Of a stretch of DNA of 64,000 bases, positions 9,487 to 20,110 are shown one piece after another; positions within the stretch are counted from its first letter, which is position 1, and each line of letters opens with the position of its first letter. The notes under the pieces are model-generated. The model was not told where the DNA came from, ran no database searches, and saw nothing but the letters and a program-made list of their open reading frames with translations. Both the position numbers and the translations under genes were made by a program. Source of the stretch: Odontesthes bonariensis (Eukaryota; Chordata; Actinopteri; Atheriniformes; Atherinopsidae); contig NC_134520.1 in NCBI RefSeq assembly GCF_027942865.1, forward strand, positions 35,193,688-35,257,687. The letters run 5' to 3'.

Positions 9487-11870
9487 ACCTATGACCTCCT
9501 GTGACAAAAGTTGAAGAGCGAGGAAAATAATTTGAAGACCGTCAGAAGCAGAAGGCTTAGAGGAACGCGGCAATGTAGTTTTTATTTCAATTGAGTGAAT
9601 GATTTTTAAATAGCAGCAGGTTGAACACACTTGAAGCTGATGTTTGAGTACTTCCAAGTTTTACATTGGAGTTAGTGAGATATTTTGAGAGATTGCTCTT
9701 GCTTCAAGGCTCATAGCTGAAATTCTGTAATTGTAAGCTCTTTAGTAGTTACATTGGCTGAAAGAGGACAATTATTCCTACATTTTAAGGTATAATTTGT
9801 TTCTGTCAGTTAAACTGTATGAAAGTTATAGGAATTTGTTTGAAAAAACTGAAAAAGTTTAAACTTATCAGCACCTACTGCTGAATGTCTCTTCATAAAA
9901 ATCAAGAAGGAGCAAAATGTTCATGTTTTTGAAACTGTCATATTTCAAAATTGGATGAAGATTTTAAAAAGCTGAAACAATTGGTAATAGCTGAATGTCT
10001 AGTGACCCATTTAAAGTTTGAATGGTGTCTCTAGCTGAAAGCATGTAGAAGTAGTTAGGTTGGAAAGAGGAGGAAGTTTTAGAAGAGCTGAAAGCAGTTT
10101 CCATTCATTTGAGTGACGGAAAAATTTGAATAAAATTTGAATATCTTAAAAAGTGTAAAAATTAGAAAAACCAACAATAAAAGCAGGAATGTGCTGAAAG
10201 AGCTGAACATTTTGATACCAAAATTGTTGAAATAGCTGAAAGTATGCAGAAGTAGTTAGGTGCCGAAAACTGGCTGAATAATAACTAGAAAGAGCTGTTC
10301 CTGCGAAACAGCAGTGAGAATGCTTATGAGCTGAATGGGGATAGCTGACCAAGCTGAAAGAGCTGAAACTAGTTCAATTTTAGCAGTAATTCTGTTGCTG
10401 AGGTATTGGTTGAAGGAATTTTGTGACTTTTTTTGTGTACTACCAAGCTTAACATTGGAGTTAGTCAGAGAATTTGAGAGTTTGATCTTGGTTCAAGGCT
10501 CATAGCTGAAATTCTGTAAATGTGAGCTCTTTAGTAGTTACATTCGCTGAAAGAGGACAAGTTTACCTACATTTTAAGGTATAATTTGTTTCTCTAAGTT
10601 AAACTGTATGAAAGTTAGAGGAATTTGTTTGAAAAAACTGAAAAATTTTAAACTTATCAGCACGCACTCAACTGTGTGCTCATTCATGAAAACCAAGGAG
10701 CAAAATGTTCATGTTTTTGAAACTGTCATATTTCAAAATTGGATGAAGATTTTAAAAAGCTGAAACAATTGGTCATAGCTGGTTGTCTTGTGACCCATTT
10801 AAAGTTTGAATGGTGTCTCTAGCTGAAAGCATGCAGAAGTAGTTAGGTTGGAAAGAGGAGGAAGTTTTGGAAGAGCTGAAAGCAGTTTCCATTCAATTGA
10901 ATGACGGGAAAATTTGAATAAAAGTAGAATATATTAAAAAGTGTAAAACTTAGAAACACCAAAAATGAAAGCAGGAATGTGCTGAAAGACCCGAACATTT
11001 TGATTACAAAATTGTTGAAATAGCTGAAAGTATGCAGAAGTAGTTGGGTGCCGAAAACTGGTGGAATAATAACTAGAAAGAGCTGTTCCTGCGAAACAGC
11101 TGTGAGAACGCTTATGAGCTGAATGGGGATAGCTGACCATGCTAAAAAAAGCTGAAAATAGTTAAATTTTAGCTGTAATTCTGTTGCTGAAGTATTGGTT
11201 GAAGGAATTTTGTGATTTTTTTTTTTCTTTGTTTGTGTATTACCAAACCTAACATTGGAGTAAGTCAGAGAATTTGAGAGTGTGATCTCGGTTCAAGGCT
11301 CATAGCTGAAATTCTGCAAATGTGAGCTCTTTAGTAGTTACATTAGCTGAAAGAGGACACATTTGCCTACATTTTGAGGTATAATTTGTTTCTCTAAGTT
11401 AAACTTATCAGCACGCACTCAACTGTGTGCTCATTCATGAAAACCAAGAAGGAGCAAAATGTTCATGTTTTTGAAACTGTAATATTTAAAAATTGGATGA
11501 AGATTTTAAAAAGCTGAAACAATTGGTAATAGCTGAATGTCTCGTGACCCATTTAAAGTTTGAATGGTGACTCTAGCTGAAAGCATGCAGAAGTAGTTAG
11601 GTTGGAAAGAGGAGGAAGTTTTAGAAGAGCTGAAAGCAGTTTCCATTCATTTGAATGATGGGAAAATTTGAATAAAGGTAGAATATATCAAAAAGTGTAA
11701 AAGTTAGAAACACCAAAAATGAAAGTAGTAATGGCAAATGTGCTGAAAGAGCTGAACATTTTGATACCAAAATTGTTGAAATAGCTGAAAGTATGCAGAA
11801 GTAGTTTGGTGCCGAAAACTGTCGGAATAATAATAATAAAGATAAAAACAGGAACTTAATAGTGAGAATC
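9487..11870. repeat. ~790-bp satellite, 3 units
   Basis: Three diverged units of the satellite that forms the large array at the right end of the window. Landmarks AGAGCTGTTCCTGCGAAACA and GGTTGGAAAGAGG recur about every 790 bp; the third unit is shortened. It sits between the IFIT remnant and the 3' end of IFIT gene A. Confidence 0.93.
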
Positions 11871-11912
11871 AAAGGAAACATCAAATATTCAGACGTGTTA
11901 CGTTTTGCATAT

Positions 11913-11918
11913 TTTATT
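11913..11918 (-). terminator. polyadenylation signal, IFIT gene A
   Basis: AATAAA on the minus strand, in the conserved context GTGAATAAAAT found in the same place in all IFIT copies. The predicted 3' UTR of gene A runs from 13280 down to about 11895 and contains a hAT insertion. Confidence 0.75.
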
Positions 11919-12102
11919 CACATAAAATGTTTGAATACACAGAACTCTTGTACAGTCACCAGAAAAATATATTTTTCATGAACATATTTGTTTAGTAGTG
12001 TTATTACAGCTTAAAAGCAGCATTTTATGCTCTAAATAGTTGCATCTGTTCTGTTTATAAAAGCAGAGACTGAGTTTTGTATTACACTGCAAACATTACA
12101 GT

Positions 12103-13132
12103 CATTGTTGTGCCAGTTCACAGCTTTTCTGAACCAGTTCAAGTTCAGTTCATACATGCTCAAAGTAAACAGTTCACGTTCAAAGTTCACAATTTTAATT
12201 CTGAACTAGTTCAAAGTTCAGTTCATTTTACTTTTTTCGTGAGATATTCAAATAAATACTTTTTTTCCCACTACGAGCTAGAAATCACTATACGTTCTTT
12301 GAAACTGCTCATTGTAGACATTTGCTCATGACACTGCAATTGTGGGTTTCTTACCAGGTGATGAAACTTGCAGCAGTACAGACAAGATAGACCAGTTGGC
12401 AGTGTCATTTGCGTTTTGGGTTGGCAGGGGGTCTTTTTTCCCTTTCCTCCCTTATGACCCTCGAGGGCGTGCATATATGCATTCACACTGGATGGATGTT
12501 TCAACTCAATGTGCCGTTTCAAATTCGAGAAGGACGTTGTTGATGTCCTAACTTGTTTTTGCTGCGCAGGTGGACATATCTTACACAGAAAAGTAAGATT
12601 TTTGCCGTCGGGTTCTTGGTTTGCAAGAGTGTAAAATTGTTTTAAATGTTCAGAAGGAGAATCGGTGTCTGTCTCCGTGCCATCACTTCCACTATTCTTT
12701 TTTTTTTAATTGCAGCGCTTTCTCTCACTCTCGTCATTGCTCTCTCTCTCTCTCGCTCCTCCAGCCCTCCGCGCGCAATTCATCACGGGTAACGTCATTC
12801 GGAAGCCAGTATGTTATTCAACTATTCTCAGCCGGACACTACGTTGCCCGCAATGCATTGCGCACCCAATGTCAAAACCATTTCTGTCTGGTGATACATG
12901 ATTTAAGTGGCACCAGCGAGAATACAGGAGGGAGGAATTTCTCTCGTTGCGTTTCAAAAGAGAAAACAGATGTCACTCAGTTTTCAATGGAAAACAAATT
13001 CCAACGTTCTTTTACAGTCTGCCGTTCATGACACATAATGTGAACTAATTCACGTTCAAGTTCTTTATTAAAAAACGTGTTGCGTTCAGTTCAACGTTCG
13101 CGAAAAAATGAACGTGTTCACGCACAACACTG
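12103..13132. mobile_element. hAT element inside the 3' UTR of IFIT A
   Basis: The ends CATTGTTGTGCCAGTTCAC and GTTCACGCACAACACTG are imperfect inverted repeats, flanked by the 8-bp duplication ATTACAGT (12095-12102, 13133-13140). Gene C shows the empty site (AACATTACAGTCTTCTTTC). The interior has many GTTCA/TGAAC motifs. On the minus strand at about 12595-12500 it reads CKICPPA...NLKRHIELKH, the BED finger of a hAT transposase, which is truncated. The same insertion, internally deleted, is in gene B. Confidence 0.93.
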
Positions 13133-13280
13133 ATTACAGTCTTCTTTCTAAAACTATCACGTATCTGACACAGATTTAAGAAATGGAATTATTTTTAAAA
13201 CATTTTTCTTTTTTTAAAAGGTGAGCATGAGATTAAATTTCCTCTCCTCTATCTTGAGCTCAGCTGTTAACACACAGAAC

Positions 13281-14583
13281 TCACTCAGACTCAGAATCTT
13301 GCAGATTTGCCAGAAACTCCTGGATTTCTCCGCACATTCTGTGCCTGCCTTGCTCTGCGATCTTCTGCAGCCTTTTGATGCTGCTCTGCCTGTAGAAGCC
13401 CTGGTGAGGTATCTCTGCTGCTTTCATGTGATACCGAATCGACTTCTGACTGTCATATCGATCATAGAACAAGTATTTTGCGTAGCCGTTGTAGATCAGC
13501 TGTTTTTGTGTAGGGTACAGATCTGCCTTCAGCAGCTCTTTGTACATCTGATCGGCTGTCATCAGGCCCCGAACTGACTTTGCATGTAAGGTTGCCAGGT
13601 CGATCTTCTTGGATAATGAAGAGTGAGGGTAAAGAGAGATCACCTCCTCAGTCAGACCGATGGCTCTGTCAAATATTCTTCGATTTGGGCGGCCATTTTT
13701 GGAATAAATGATTTTCCATTTGTAGCAGAGTGCAGCACACCTCTTCAGGTGGGGCTCATCTGGATGCTTCTTCAGCGCCTCCTCTACCACATCAACGGCA
13801 TCATCATAGAGCTTGAGTTCTCTGTACAGCCACACCAATGGTTTCATGCCGCTGTAGCTGCTGACAGGATTGATTAAAATCTTTTTTGCCAACTCGTGTG
13901 CCTGATCTTCAAGTTGCTCTCCTCTCCTGACACGTTGGTGCAGGTCACGAGCAGCGAGGTACAAGTTCTCTGGATCGTTCTCTCTGGCCATTCTGATCTC
14001 CTCCAAGACGTCCTTCAGGTCCGTGTCACTGTGCTTATGAACACTGATCAACCCCACCACCCGGCTGGTCTGCCACTGCACCATGTCTGGCTTCATCCTG
14101 ATGGCTTTCTGGAAGTAATCTGCTGCCAGCAGCTTCCTGTCTTTGTCAAAATTCATCAGAGTCCAGGCCTTCTCTGCTAAGATCTCTGGGTGGAGCTCAT
14201 CCTGTAGTGGAGATGGGTATTTCTTTATCAGGGCTTCCACCTTTGACAGGTAATCTTGACTTTTATCCTCTTCGCCCAGATGATGGTGCAGCCACGCCAG
14301 GTTCCCGTAGTTCACCACCAACAAGGGACCCTCCTCTGCGTTTCTCAGCTGGTGTAAGGCCTCCGTGGCCCTGCTGAAGAGACGTAGGGCCTCTTCAAAG
14401 GAGCCTAACTTGTATTGGAAGAACCCCTGCAGGTTGTAAATGTGACCCAGCCAGCTGTTTCGTTCCTCGGTGCCGATGTCCTTCAGCTTACCCTTTAGAC
14501 GGAGAATTTTGTTCTTTTTGGGGTCCAGCCCCCAGGTGAAGTGACACTCCAGGGCTTCCAGTTTGGACTGACTCTGAGCAGCA
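13281..14583 (-). CDS. ifit: IFIT gene A, main coding exon (exon 2)
   Basis: Interferon-induced protein with tetratricopeptide repeats. Mammalian IFITs are cytoplasmic and bind viral or non-self RNA 5' ends to block translation. The exon starts after acceptor TTTTCCATCAG. With exon 1 (ATGATGAG, 19227-19220) it gives 436 aa beginning MMSAAQSQSK. Hallmarks are ALECHFTWGLD (about residues 13-23), TPR helices from about residue 47 (SWLGHIYNLQGFFQYKLGSF), NYGNLAWLHHHLGEEDKSQD (94-113), PEILAEKAWTLMNF, and further TPRs to the acidic end DSESE. Length fits the family (about 430-490). An open frame continues 5' to 14672, but that part is intronic. No stop or frameshift is present. Gene B is the closest relative. 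Confidence 0.94.
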
Positions 14584-15088
14584 CTGATGGAAAAGCATTT
14601 AAAAAGACGTATTAATGACCAGAGAGATGATACAATCTGCTCAGAAACTCTCAAAAATGAAGTAAGGATCAATAAAAAGACAGCACAGGAGTAAGGTAGG
14701 GACTAAGGACAGAGGAGGGAAAATAATAAATGGTGTGAAAGGAAAATTAAGTAGAAAATTATTAAATAAGGAAGCACACAGGAGACATTTTTACAGCCTT
14801 TTTTTTCAAAAAATTACATGTAATTAACTGATATAAAAGATCTAATTATCGAAAAACAAAATATTTAAAATGATTGTAGGAAACATATCAAATACTTTTT
14901 GAAAATGTGTTTTCATGAGCACTTCCTGTAACAACATTCTGGATGTGATGAATGTAGTTTTGAAGTAAAATATTTAACAGACTCAGCTTGAAAGATTTAA
15001 TCGGCTGAACTTAAGAAGCACTGAATAAACAGAAAAATAAAACCTGCAGGTAAGGAAAGAGGAAGTAAATAACAAGAGAACCTGAAGG

Positions 15089-15311
15089 TGGGGGCTCGTC
15101 CGGGATCTATAATTCCTGAGCTGAAGAAAACCACAGTAATTTAAAGGTCTTTGTAAATTGTTTGAAAATGAGCTTTGACTTAAAGGATTTCATTCAGGCT
15201 CCTAGTTATGAGAAGGTGGAGTTCTGTCGTAAAGATGACTTGTTGTGCGTTGCAGAACATTTTGATATTCCTGTGAAAAAGCATGTTGCTAAACATGAAA
15301 TTAAGAATATT
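15089..15311 (+). pseudogene. LTR-retroelement fragment: tRNA-Pro PBS and gag start (Y1, gene A)
   Basis: TGGGGGCTCGTCCGGGAT (15089-15106) is the classic primer-binding site complementary to the 3' end of tRNA-Pro, used by many retroviruses and related retrotransposons. Sixty-one bases later a frame opens (15168) with MSFDLKDFIQAPSYEKVEFC, resembling the gag N-terminus of fish gypsy-type elements. It is cut by the Harbinger insertion at 15312 and resumes at 17326-17455. No pol, env or complete LTR was seen, so it is an inert fragment. Confidence 0.75.
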
Positions 15312-17322
15312 GGGCCTCATGCAAGAAGCGTTCGTACGCACAGATTTGTTCTTAAATCGTCCGTATGACTGATTTAAGAGAATTTGCGCATTCACCAATC
15401 TCTTGGTGTCATCAGATCACAGGACATGGTTCCAGCAATCCATATCCTTAGTTTGTTTGTCTCTGATGAGACAATGATAAACAAATTTGCTTTCGATGGT
15501 GTCAAGCATGTGTGGTGGTAAAAAGTGATTTGTACAAAGAAAAGTGCCCCATGCTTAAAGTCAAGCATAGTAGTGGGAGTGACATGGTTTGGGGCTGTAT
15601 GGATGCCATCAACAGTAGGAAGCTGAATTTCACCAAAAGAAACATGCTTGTCAACATGTACTGTGACTACTGAAGCAGATCATGATACTCTCCATAGGAT
15701 TTCAGTCAAATCTCACACACGTCTCTTTTAGCCTGGTGCAGACTCAAAATGTAAAATTTCAATGTAAGGCAAGGATGAAACGCACAACGATGACCTCCCT
15801 TTTAATGCCTTTTCATTTCATGACATTTCGGGCCAACACGGCCCATTCTCAGGGAGTTTAACATAGGGGTGTACTCACTTTTGCACCAGCATCATTTCAC
15901 AAAAATGGACAAATATGTCATTTAAGTTATATTATTGACCTTTCTTTTCTGTTGTAAGCTGAACAGATGTTGTATTAAACTTACTCTATGCACGTTTTGG
16001 GAATAACTTGTGTGTGTATTAAAATATTGTTCAAAATGTTACTTTTCAACAGGGGTGTACTCATTTTCACTGTGCACTGTACATTATACCCAACAATGAT
16101 GCTGACATTATTCTGTTTGACTTAAAATATGCACTAATCGAAGGTTAATTTGAATATGTATATAACGGGAAGCGTAACCAGCGGCTGACTTGCTACTTTT
16201 TGATGTCTTTAGCGCGTCAGGCTCTTGGAATAGACCGTGGAGACAGACGGCTGAGATCGCGATTTAGATTGCTACAAATATGCAGCTTGCTAGAGCCACA
16301 ACCCCAGAGAGAAACACGCCGATCAAACCCAATTCCCCCACACGCCCTTGGATTTTTGGCCACTGGAACCTTTCAGAGGGAGATTGGAGACAGATCGGGG
16401 GTGTCCCAGTCCTCTTTGAGCCGTGTGCTCCCCTTGGTCATCAAAACTCTCATCAGTTTATCATCCATGGTACATCAGATTCCCATACACCGCTGTCCAA
16501 CAAGTACAAATTAAGAGGGACTTTCATGCCGTGGCTGGACTGCCAATCATAATTGGAGCACGAGACACACATACGCATCAAAGCCCCTCTGCTGTCATGG
16601 AGCGCACTGAGCAGCTGCAGGTGGGTGTGTCTCGATACCTCGTTCATGGCGCAATATTGCGCCATGAACGAGGGTCTCCACCTGAACCAGCCCAGGCAGA
16701 CCAGAAGGCGTGATGCCAGAGGACCCCCCTCATGGACCGCCCCATCAAAGAGCCATCATGATGAGGCAACAACTGATTGCACGGCTTTAGTTGCAGTCAT
16801 CGAGCGCCTGGCCATGGCGAGACGTTTTTTTTTTAAGCCATTTTCATAAAAAAACTTTTTTAAATTTTATTTCGCTGACATGGTATTAACAGCACTCGTA
16901 ATTGCTTCCCATTTCTTCGCTTTAGCAGTTCCCGTCCACTGCTTCCACTGCTAAAATGACATTTTTCTTTTTGGATCTCTGAAAGCAGAACTTCAATCTC
17001 AGAGCCCGTAAAGTTGTTCTTTTTGCGCCTTGATGCCATTCTCATGACACAACACTCAACACTTCCTGGCACAGGAGAGAGGAAGCACAGCTCCTTATAT
17101 GGTATCATTTTGGGCGTGGAGTATGCAAATCTACTATCCTCGTGCACGTGAACTTAAGGTACGCACAGGTGTGATTAATCATTTACGCAGGTCGTTTACA
17201 CACTTTTTCCGAAGTTAAGAGCGCTTGTTGAATCTGACGTGGCGTGTTCGTACGAGACCTTCATACGAAAAAAGTAAGAGAAATTTAGAATAAAAATACG
17301 AAAATGTTCTTGCATGAGGCCC
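15312..17322. mobile_element. Harbinger element with broken transposase and Myb-like gene (gene A intron)
   Basis: The ends GGGCCTCATGCAAGAA and TTCTTGCATGAGGCCC are perfect inverted repeats with 3-bp duplication ATT (15309-15311, 17323-17325). The plus strand at 16200-16560 reads LGFLATGTFQREIGDRSGVS and LPIIIGARDTHTHQSPSA, matching the HARBI1-type transposase N-terminal half. The minus strand at 17037-16866 reads MASRRKKNNFTGSEIEVLLS, then, after a frame break, KKWEAITSAVNTMSAK: the Myb/SANT-like second protein of Harbinger elements. The catalytic C-terminal half of the transposase is missing. A Tc1-like insert at 15402-16076 is specific to this copy. Confidence 0.92.
15402..16076 (+). mobile_element. 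Tc1-mariner remnant inside the Harbinger element
   Basis: Genes B and C have Harbinger sequence across this position, whereas gene A has a block containing VKHSSGSDMVWGC in one frame (15553-15605), the Tc1 transposase VWGC motif. It ends with GGGGTGTACTCATTTTCACTGTGCACTGTA, typical of Tc1-type ends. The transposase is riddled with stops. About 165 bp of the host Harbinger sequence was lost at the insertion. Confidence 0.8.
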
Positions 17323-17704
17323 ATTGTTTTGCAAAAACTGGTTGAGCTGAAAATCTTAGGGGACTCAAGTAGAACCGATCTAGAGGTTTGTGATCATGTT
17401 TCTCCTGCTGAAGCAGGGAGTCTCCCCTTCGAAAGAGGAAGGAGCTGCTGCTTATTTAAGGAAGCACACAGGAGACATTTTTACAGCCTTTTTTCCAAAA
17501 AAATTACATGTAATTAACTGATATAAAAGGTCTAATTATTGAAAAACAAAGTATTTAAAATGATTGTAGAAAACATACCAAATACTTTTTGAAAATGTGT
17601 TTCCATGAGCACTTCCTGTAACAACATTCTGGATGTGATGAATGTAGTTTTGAAGTAAAATATTTAACAGACTCAGCTTGAAAGATTTAATCTGCTGAAC
17701 TTAA

Positions 17705-18410
17705 CACATTGAATACCGGCGGTGTTTACGGAATTATGTCGTAGAATCCCAGCGTTCTAAACCATTTATTGATGTTTTTTGTACAGTCACAGCATATTAT
17801 GTGATAGGGCCACTGAAACATGTTATGCCTCGTTTGAAAGCTGTGACTTTAATCTCTTTGTGGGTCAAACCTGCGTGTCTCTAGGTGCCGCCATTAGTGA
17901 GCTATCCTTAGCTAAACCAAGGCGGGTCTCCACCTAAATCAACAACAAACTGAGATATCGGCTTCCCTTTCCCTCCAAGCGTGATCGCATGTTGCAAAGC
18001 TAAGCTAAGCTAACCTGTTCATAAGACCGCCTCCTTAGACTTGTCGCGTGTCTTCTTCTCCTTCTTGTTGTTTGTTTATGTTACTTTACCGCCACCCTCT
18101 GGAAACCGACACGTGCGATTGGACAAAATGCGGAAATGCACAACAATCAATGCAGCGTTATCAAAATTGTTTTTGAGTTGACGCAAAGCCATTGGCGTAA
18201 TGATCAAAATGTCCAGATGATGACACCAGTTTTTGACTGCCATCTGTGTCAGTTCTGTTCATCACATAATTACAAAAATAGCACAGAATGTGCATTAGAA
18301 TGTATAGATTCAGAATCCATTAAAAAAAACGTAAAAACCTATTTTTACCATGTGGGAGCCAACGCATGGGCAGTAAAAACGTAGTTTTACGTGACTTGGG
18401 AGTCAATGTG
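17705..18410. mobile_element. piggyBac-type MITE (gene A intron)
   Basis: It is flanked by TTAA (17701-17704 and 18411-18414), with ends CACATTGAATACC and GGGAGTCAATGTG forming short inverted repeats. The uninterrupted block X (CTGAACTTAAGAAGCACTG) at 18845-19154 shows the empty site with a single TTAA. It is 706 bp with no recognisable transposase. Confidence 0.9.
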
Positions 18411-18488
18411 TTAAGAAACACTGAATACACATAAAAATAAAACCTGCAGGTAAGGAAAGAGGAAGTAAATAACAAGAGAACCTGAAGG

Positions 18489-18844
18489 TGGGGGCTCGTC
18501 CGGGATCTATAATTCCTGAGCTGAAGAAAACCACAGTAATTTGAAGGTCTTTTTAAATTGTTCGAAAATGAGCTTTGACTTAAAGGATTTCATTCAGGCT
18601 CCTAGTTATGAGAAGGTAGAGTTCTGTCGTAAAGATGACTTGTTGTAAGTTGCAGAACATTTTGATATTCCTGTGAAAAAGCAAGTTGCTAAACATGAAA
18701 TTAAGAATATTGTTTTGCAAAAACTGGTTGAGCTGAAAATCTTAGGGGACTCAAGTAGAACCGATCTAGAGGTTTGTGATCATGTTTCTCCTGCTGAAGC
18801 AGGGAATCTCCCCTTCGAAAGAGGAAGGAGCTGCTGCTTATATA
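18489..18844 (+). pseudogene. LTR-retroelement fragment: PBS and gag start (Y2, gene A)
   Basis: Second copy of the PBS-gag block (PBS 18489-18506, gag ATG 18568). It lacks the Harbinger insertion and so shows the empty site (AATATTGTTTTGC). An in-frame TAA near 18646 breaks the frame. The sequence fades into block X at about 18840. Confidence 0.75.
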
Positions 18845-19219
18845 AGGAAGCACACAGGAGACATTTTTACAGCCTCTTTTCCAAAAAAATTACATGTAAT
18901 TAACTGATAGTGATCTAATTATCGAAAAACAAAGTATTTAAAATGATTGTAGGAAACATATCAAATACTTTTTGAAAATGTGTTTTCATGAGCACTTCCT
19001 GTAACAACATTCTGGATGTGATGAATGTAGTTTTGAAGTAAAATATTTAACAGACTCAGCTTGAAAGATTTAATCTGCTGAACTTAAGAAGCACTGAATA
19101 CACATAAAAATAAAACCTGCAGTTTAGGAAAGAGGAAGTAAATAACAAGAGAACATAAAGACTAAATAAAGAATAAAAAAGGAAAGAAAGTGGTTTAAAA
19201 TAATATTAATTATCCTCAC

Positions 19220-19227
19220 CTCATCAT
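19220..19227 (-). CDS. ifit: IFIT gene A, exon 1 coding segment (ATGATGAG)
   Basis: ATGATGAG is followed by the donor GTGAGG (minus strand) and splices over a 4636-bp intron to exon 2 at 14583, where the leftover AG plus T makes Ser-3. The same arrangement is found in all four genes. The second ATG has A at -3, a better start context than the first, so initiation may occur at either codon. The 5' UTR is about 70 nt. Confidence 0.85.
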
Positions 19228-19324
19228 TCAGCTTTTTTTGATAGATATGAATCTTTCTTGGATCAAACCAGGAGCTTCTCCAACGTATTTGATGATCTGT
19301 AGATCACAACTCAGTTTGCAGAGG

Positions 19325-19411
19325 CTTTTATAAGCGGGTGCGCTGTTGTGCAAAGTCACAGGAGACGCTTCTCACAACACTTGTCTGTCTGGTTTCTCAG
19401 GAATCGAAACT
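19325..19411 (-). promoter_or_regulatory. ifit: IFIT A promoter: TATA box and ISRE-like element
   Basis: TATAAAAG on the minus strand (19332-19325) predicts a start near 19297. About 70 bp further upstream is GGAATCGAAACT (19400-19411, plus-strand reading), which matches the interferon-stimulated response element pattern GAAANNGAAACT with one change in the first half. An ISRE close to a TATA box is the standard layout of interferon-stimulated genes and supports induction through ISGF3/IRF factors. Confidence 0.85.
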
Positions 19412-19489
19412 TAGTGCCACTCAAAACAAATAAACAAAAAATGAATTTGCTGTTACTGTCGTCATCTGATTCAATCAAACACGATGGTT

Positions 19490-19720
19490 CATAATGTTGT
19501 TAAAGCTCGGAGTCGGCTCGGAGTCGGCTCTCACTTGATGCGAGCCGGCTCTTCTGATTCACTACAAAGAGCAGGCTCTCAGAGCCGATGCTTGTGCCGA
19601 AGCCGAAGCTGGCTTTCTCCACAGCAAGTGCTACGTGCACACCCTCAACCTGGTCTCCCGGCGTGCACTGAAGCTGCCGGCTGTAGCAAGACTCCTAGGA
19701 CGAGTGCGATGTTGTGATTT
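19490..19720 (+). mobile_element. hAT transposase fragment upstream of IFIT A promoter
   Basis: Begins near palindromic GAGCCGGCTC motifs. At 19628-19708 one frame reads CYVHTLNLVSRRALKL...LLGRVR, the C-x2-H-TLNL block of hAT transposases. No intact frame. Equivalent fragments lie upstream of genes B and C but not D. It starts about 80 bp beyond the ISRE. Confidence 0.7.
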
Positions 19721-20110
19721 TAATTTCAAGGCTCACATTTGTGCTGTTTTTTATTTATTTTAGAGGCTCTATTTTGGCCAAGTGTTTTATTTTTTTATCT
19801 TACAGCACTACTTCAGAGAGCACTGAGTAGTCAGAGCACTTTACTTATCATTTAAGAACATATTTAACAATTGATTACATTAAGTTATGTTTAAACTGGC
19901 CCAATTTGTGTTGTGTGGAAATTTCAATTAATTTTGTAACTGTAAACTTCAAAAAATGCTGTACATGTTAAGTACCTCTTTTTTTCTCAGTTGAAATAAT
20001 TGTCAGCTGCTGGACTGACTGACACAGACTGATGTGCATTGTTTATGGGAACGACATTCATGGTTTATCATCTCTTGAAGTTTAGGATTCAACTTGTTTG
20101 TTTTTTAAGG
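19721..20110. repeat. upstream flank shared by IFIT A-C and the right edge of the cluster
   Basis: This AT-rich block (landmarks AACATATTTAACAATTGATT, TCAGCTGCTGGACTGACTGA, GGGAACGACATTCATGG) recurs at about 28700-29100, 36570-36980 and 50487-50780. No coding content was recognised. It may belong to the hAT element preceding it. Confidence 0.8.

Larger units (their letters stand above)
14768..19154 (-). repeat. IFIT A intron module: X-Y-X-Y-X tandem structure
   Basis: Block X (AAGGAAGCACACAGG to AATAACAAGAGAAC, about 310-320 bp) occurs three times: about 14768-15080, 17459-18480 (interrupted by a piggyBac-type element) and 18845-19154. Between the copies sits block Y twice (15082-17458, interrupted by Harbinger; 18482-18844). 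Y holds a retroelement primer-binding site and the start of a gag frame. In gene D block X is present once, in diverged form, with no Y. Confidence 0.85.

Noticed and set aside
13221-14180. Plus-strand open frames opposite the IFIT exons (84-118 aa), repeated in all copies
   Set aside because: Shadows of the minus-strand coding exon. They recur only because the genes are paralogs.
14584-14672. N-terminal extension of IFIT A (begins MILTSFLRVSEQ), also in B-D
   Set aside because: A strong acceptor (TTTTCCATCAG) sits at the family-typical start of exon 2, and the ATGATGAG exon supplies the start in phase. The extension differs completely in D (40012), as expected for intron sequence.
15089-18844. 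A complete endogenous retrovirus in the IFIT introns
   Set aside because: Only a primer-binding site and the beginning of a gag-like frame are present. No protease, reverse transcriptase, integrase or envelope was seen, and the intervening length is filled by Harbinger and piggyBac-type elements.
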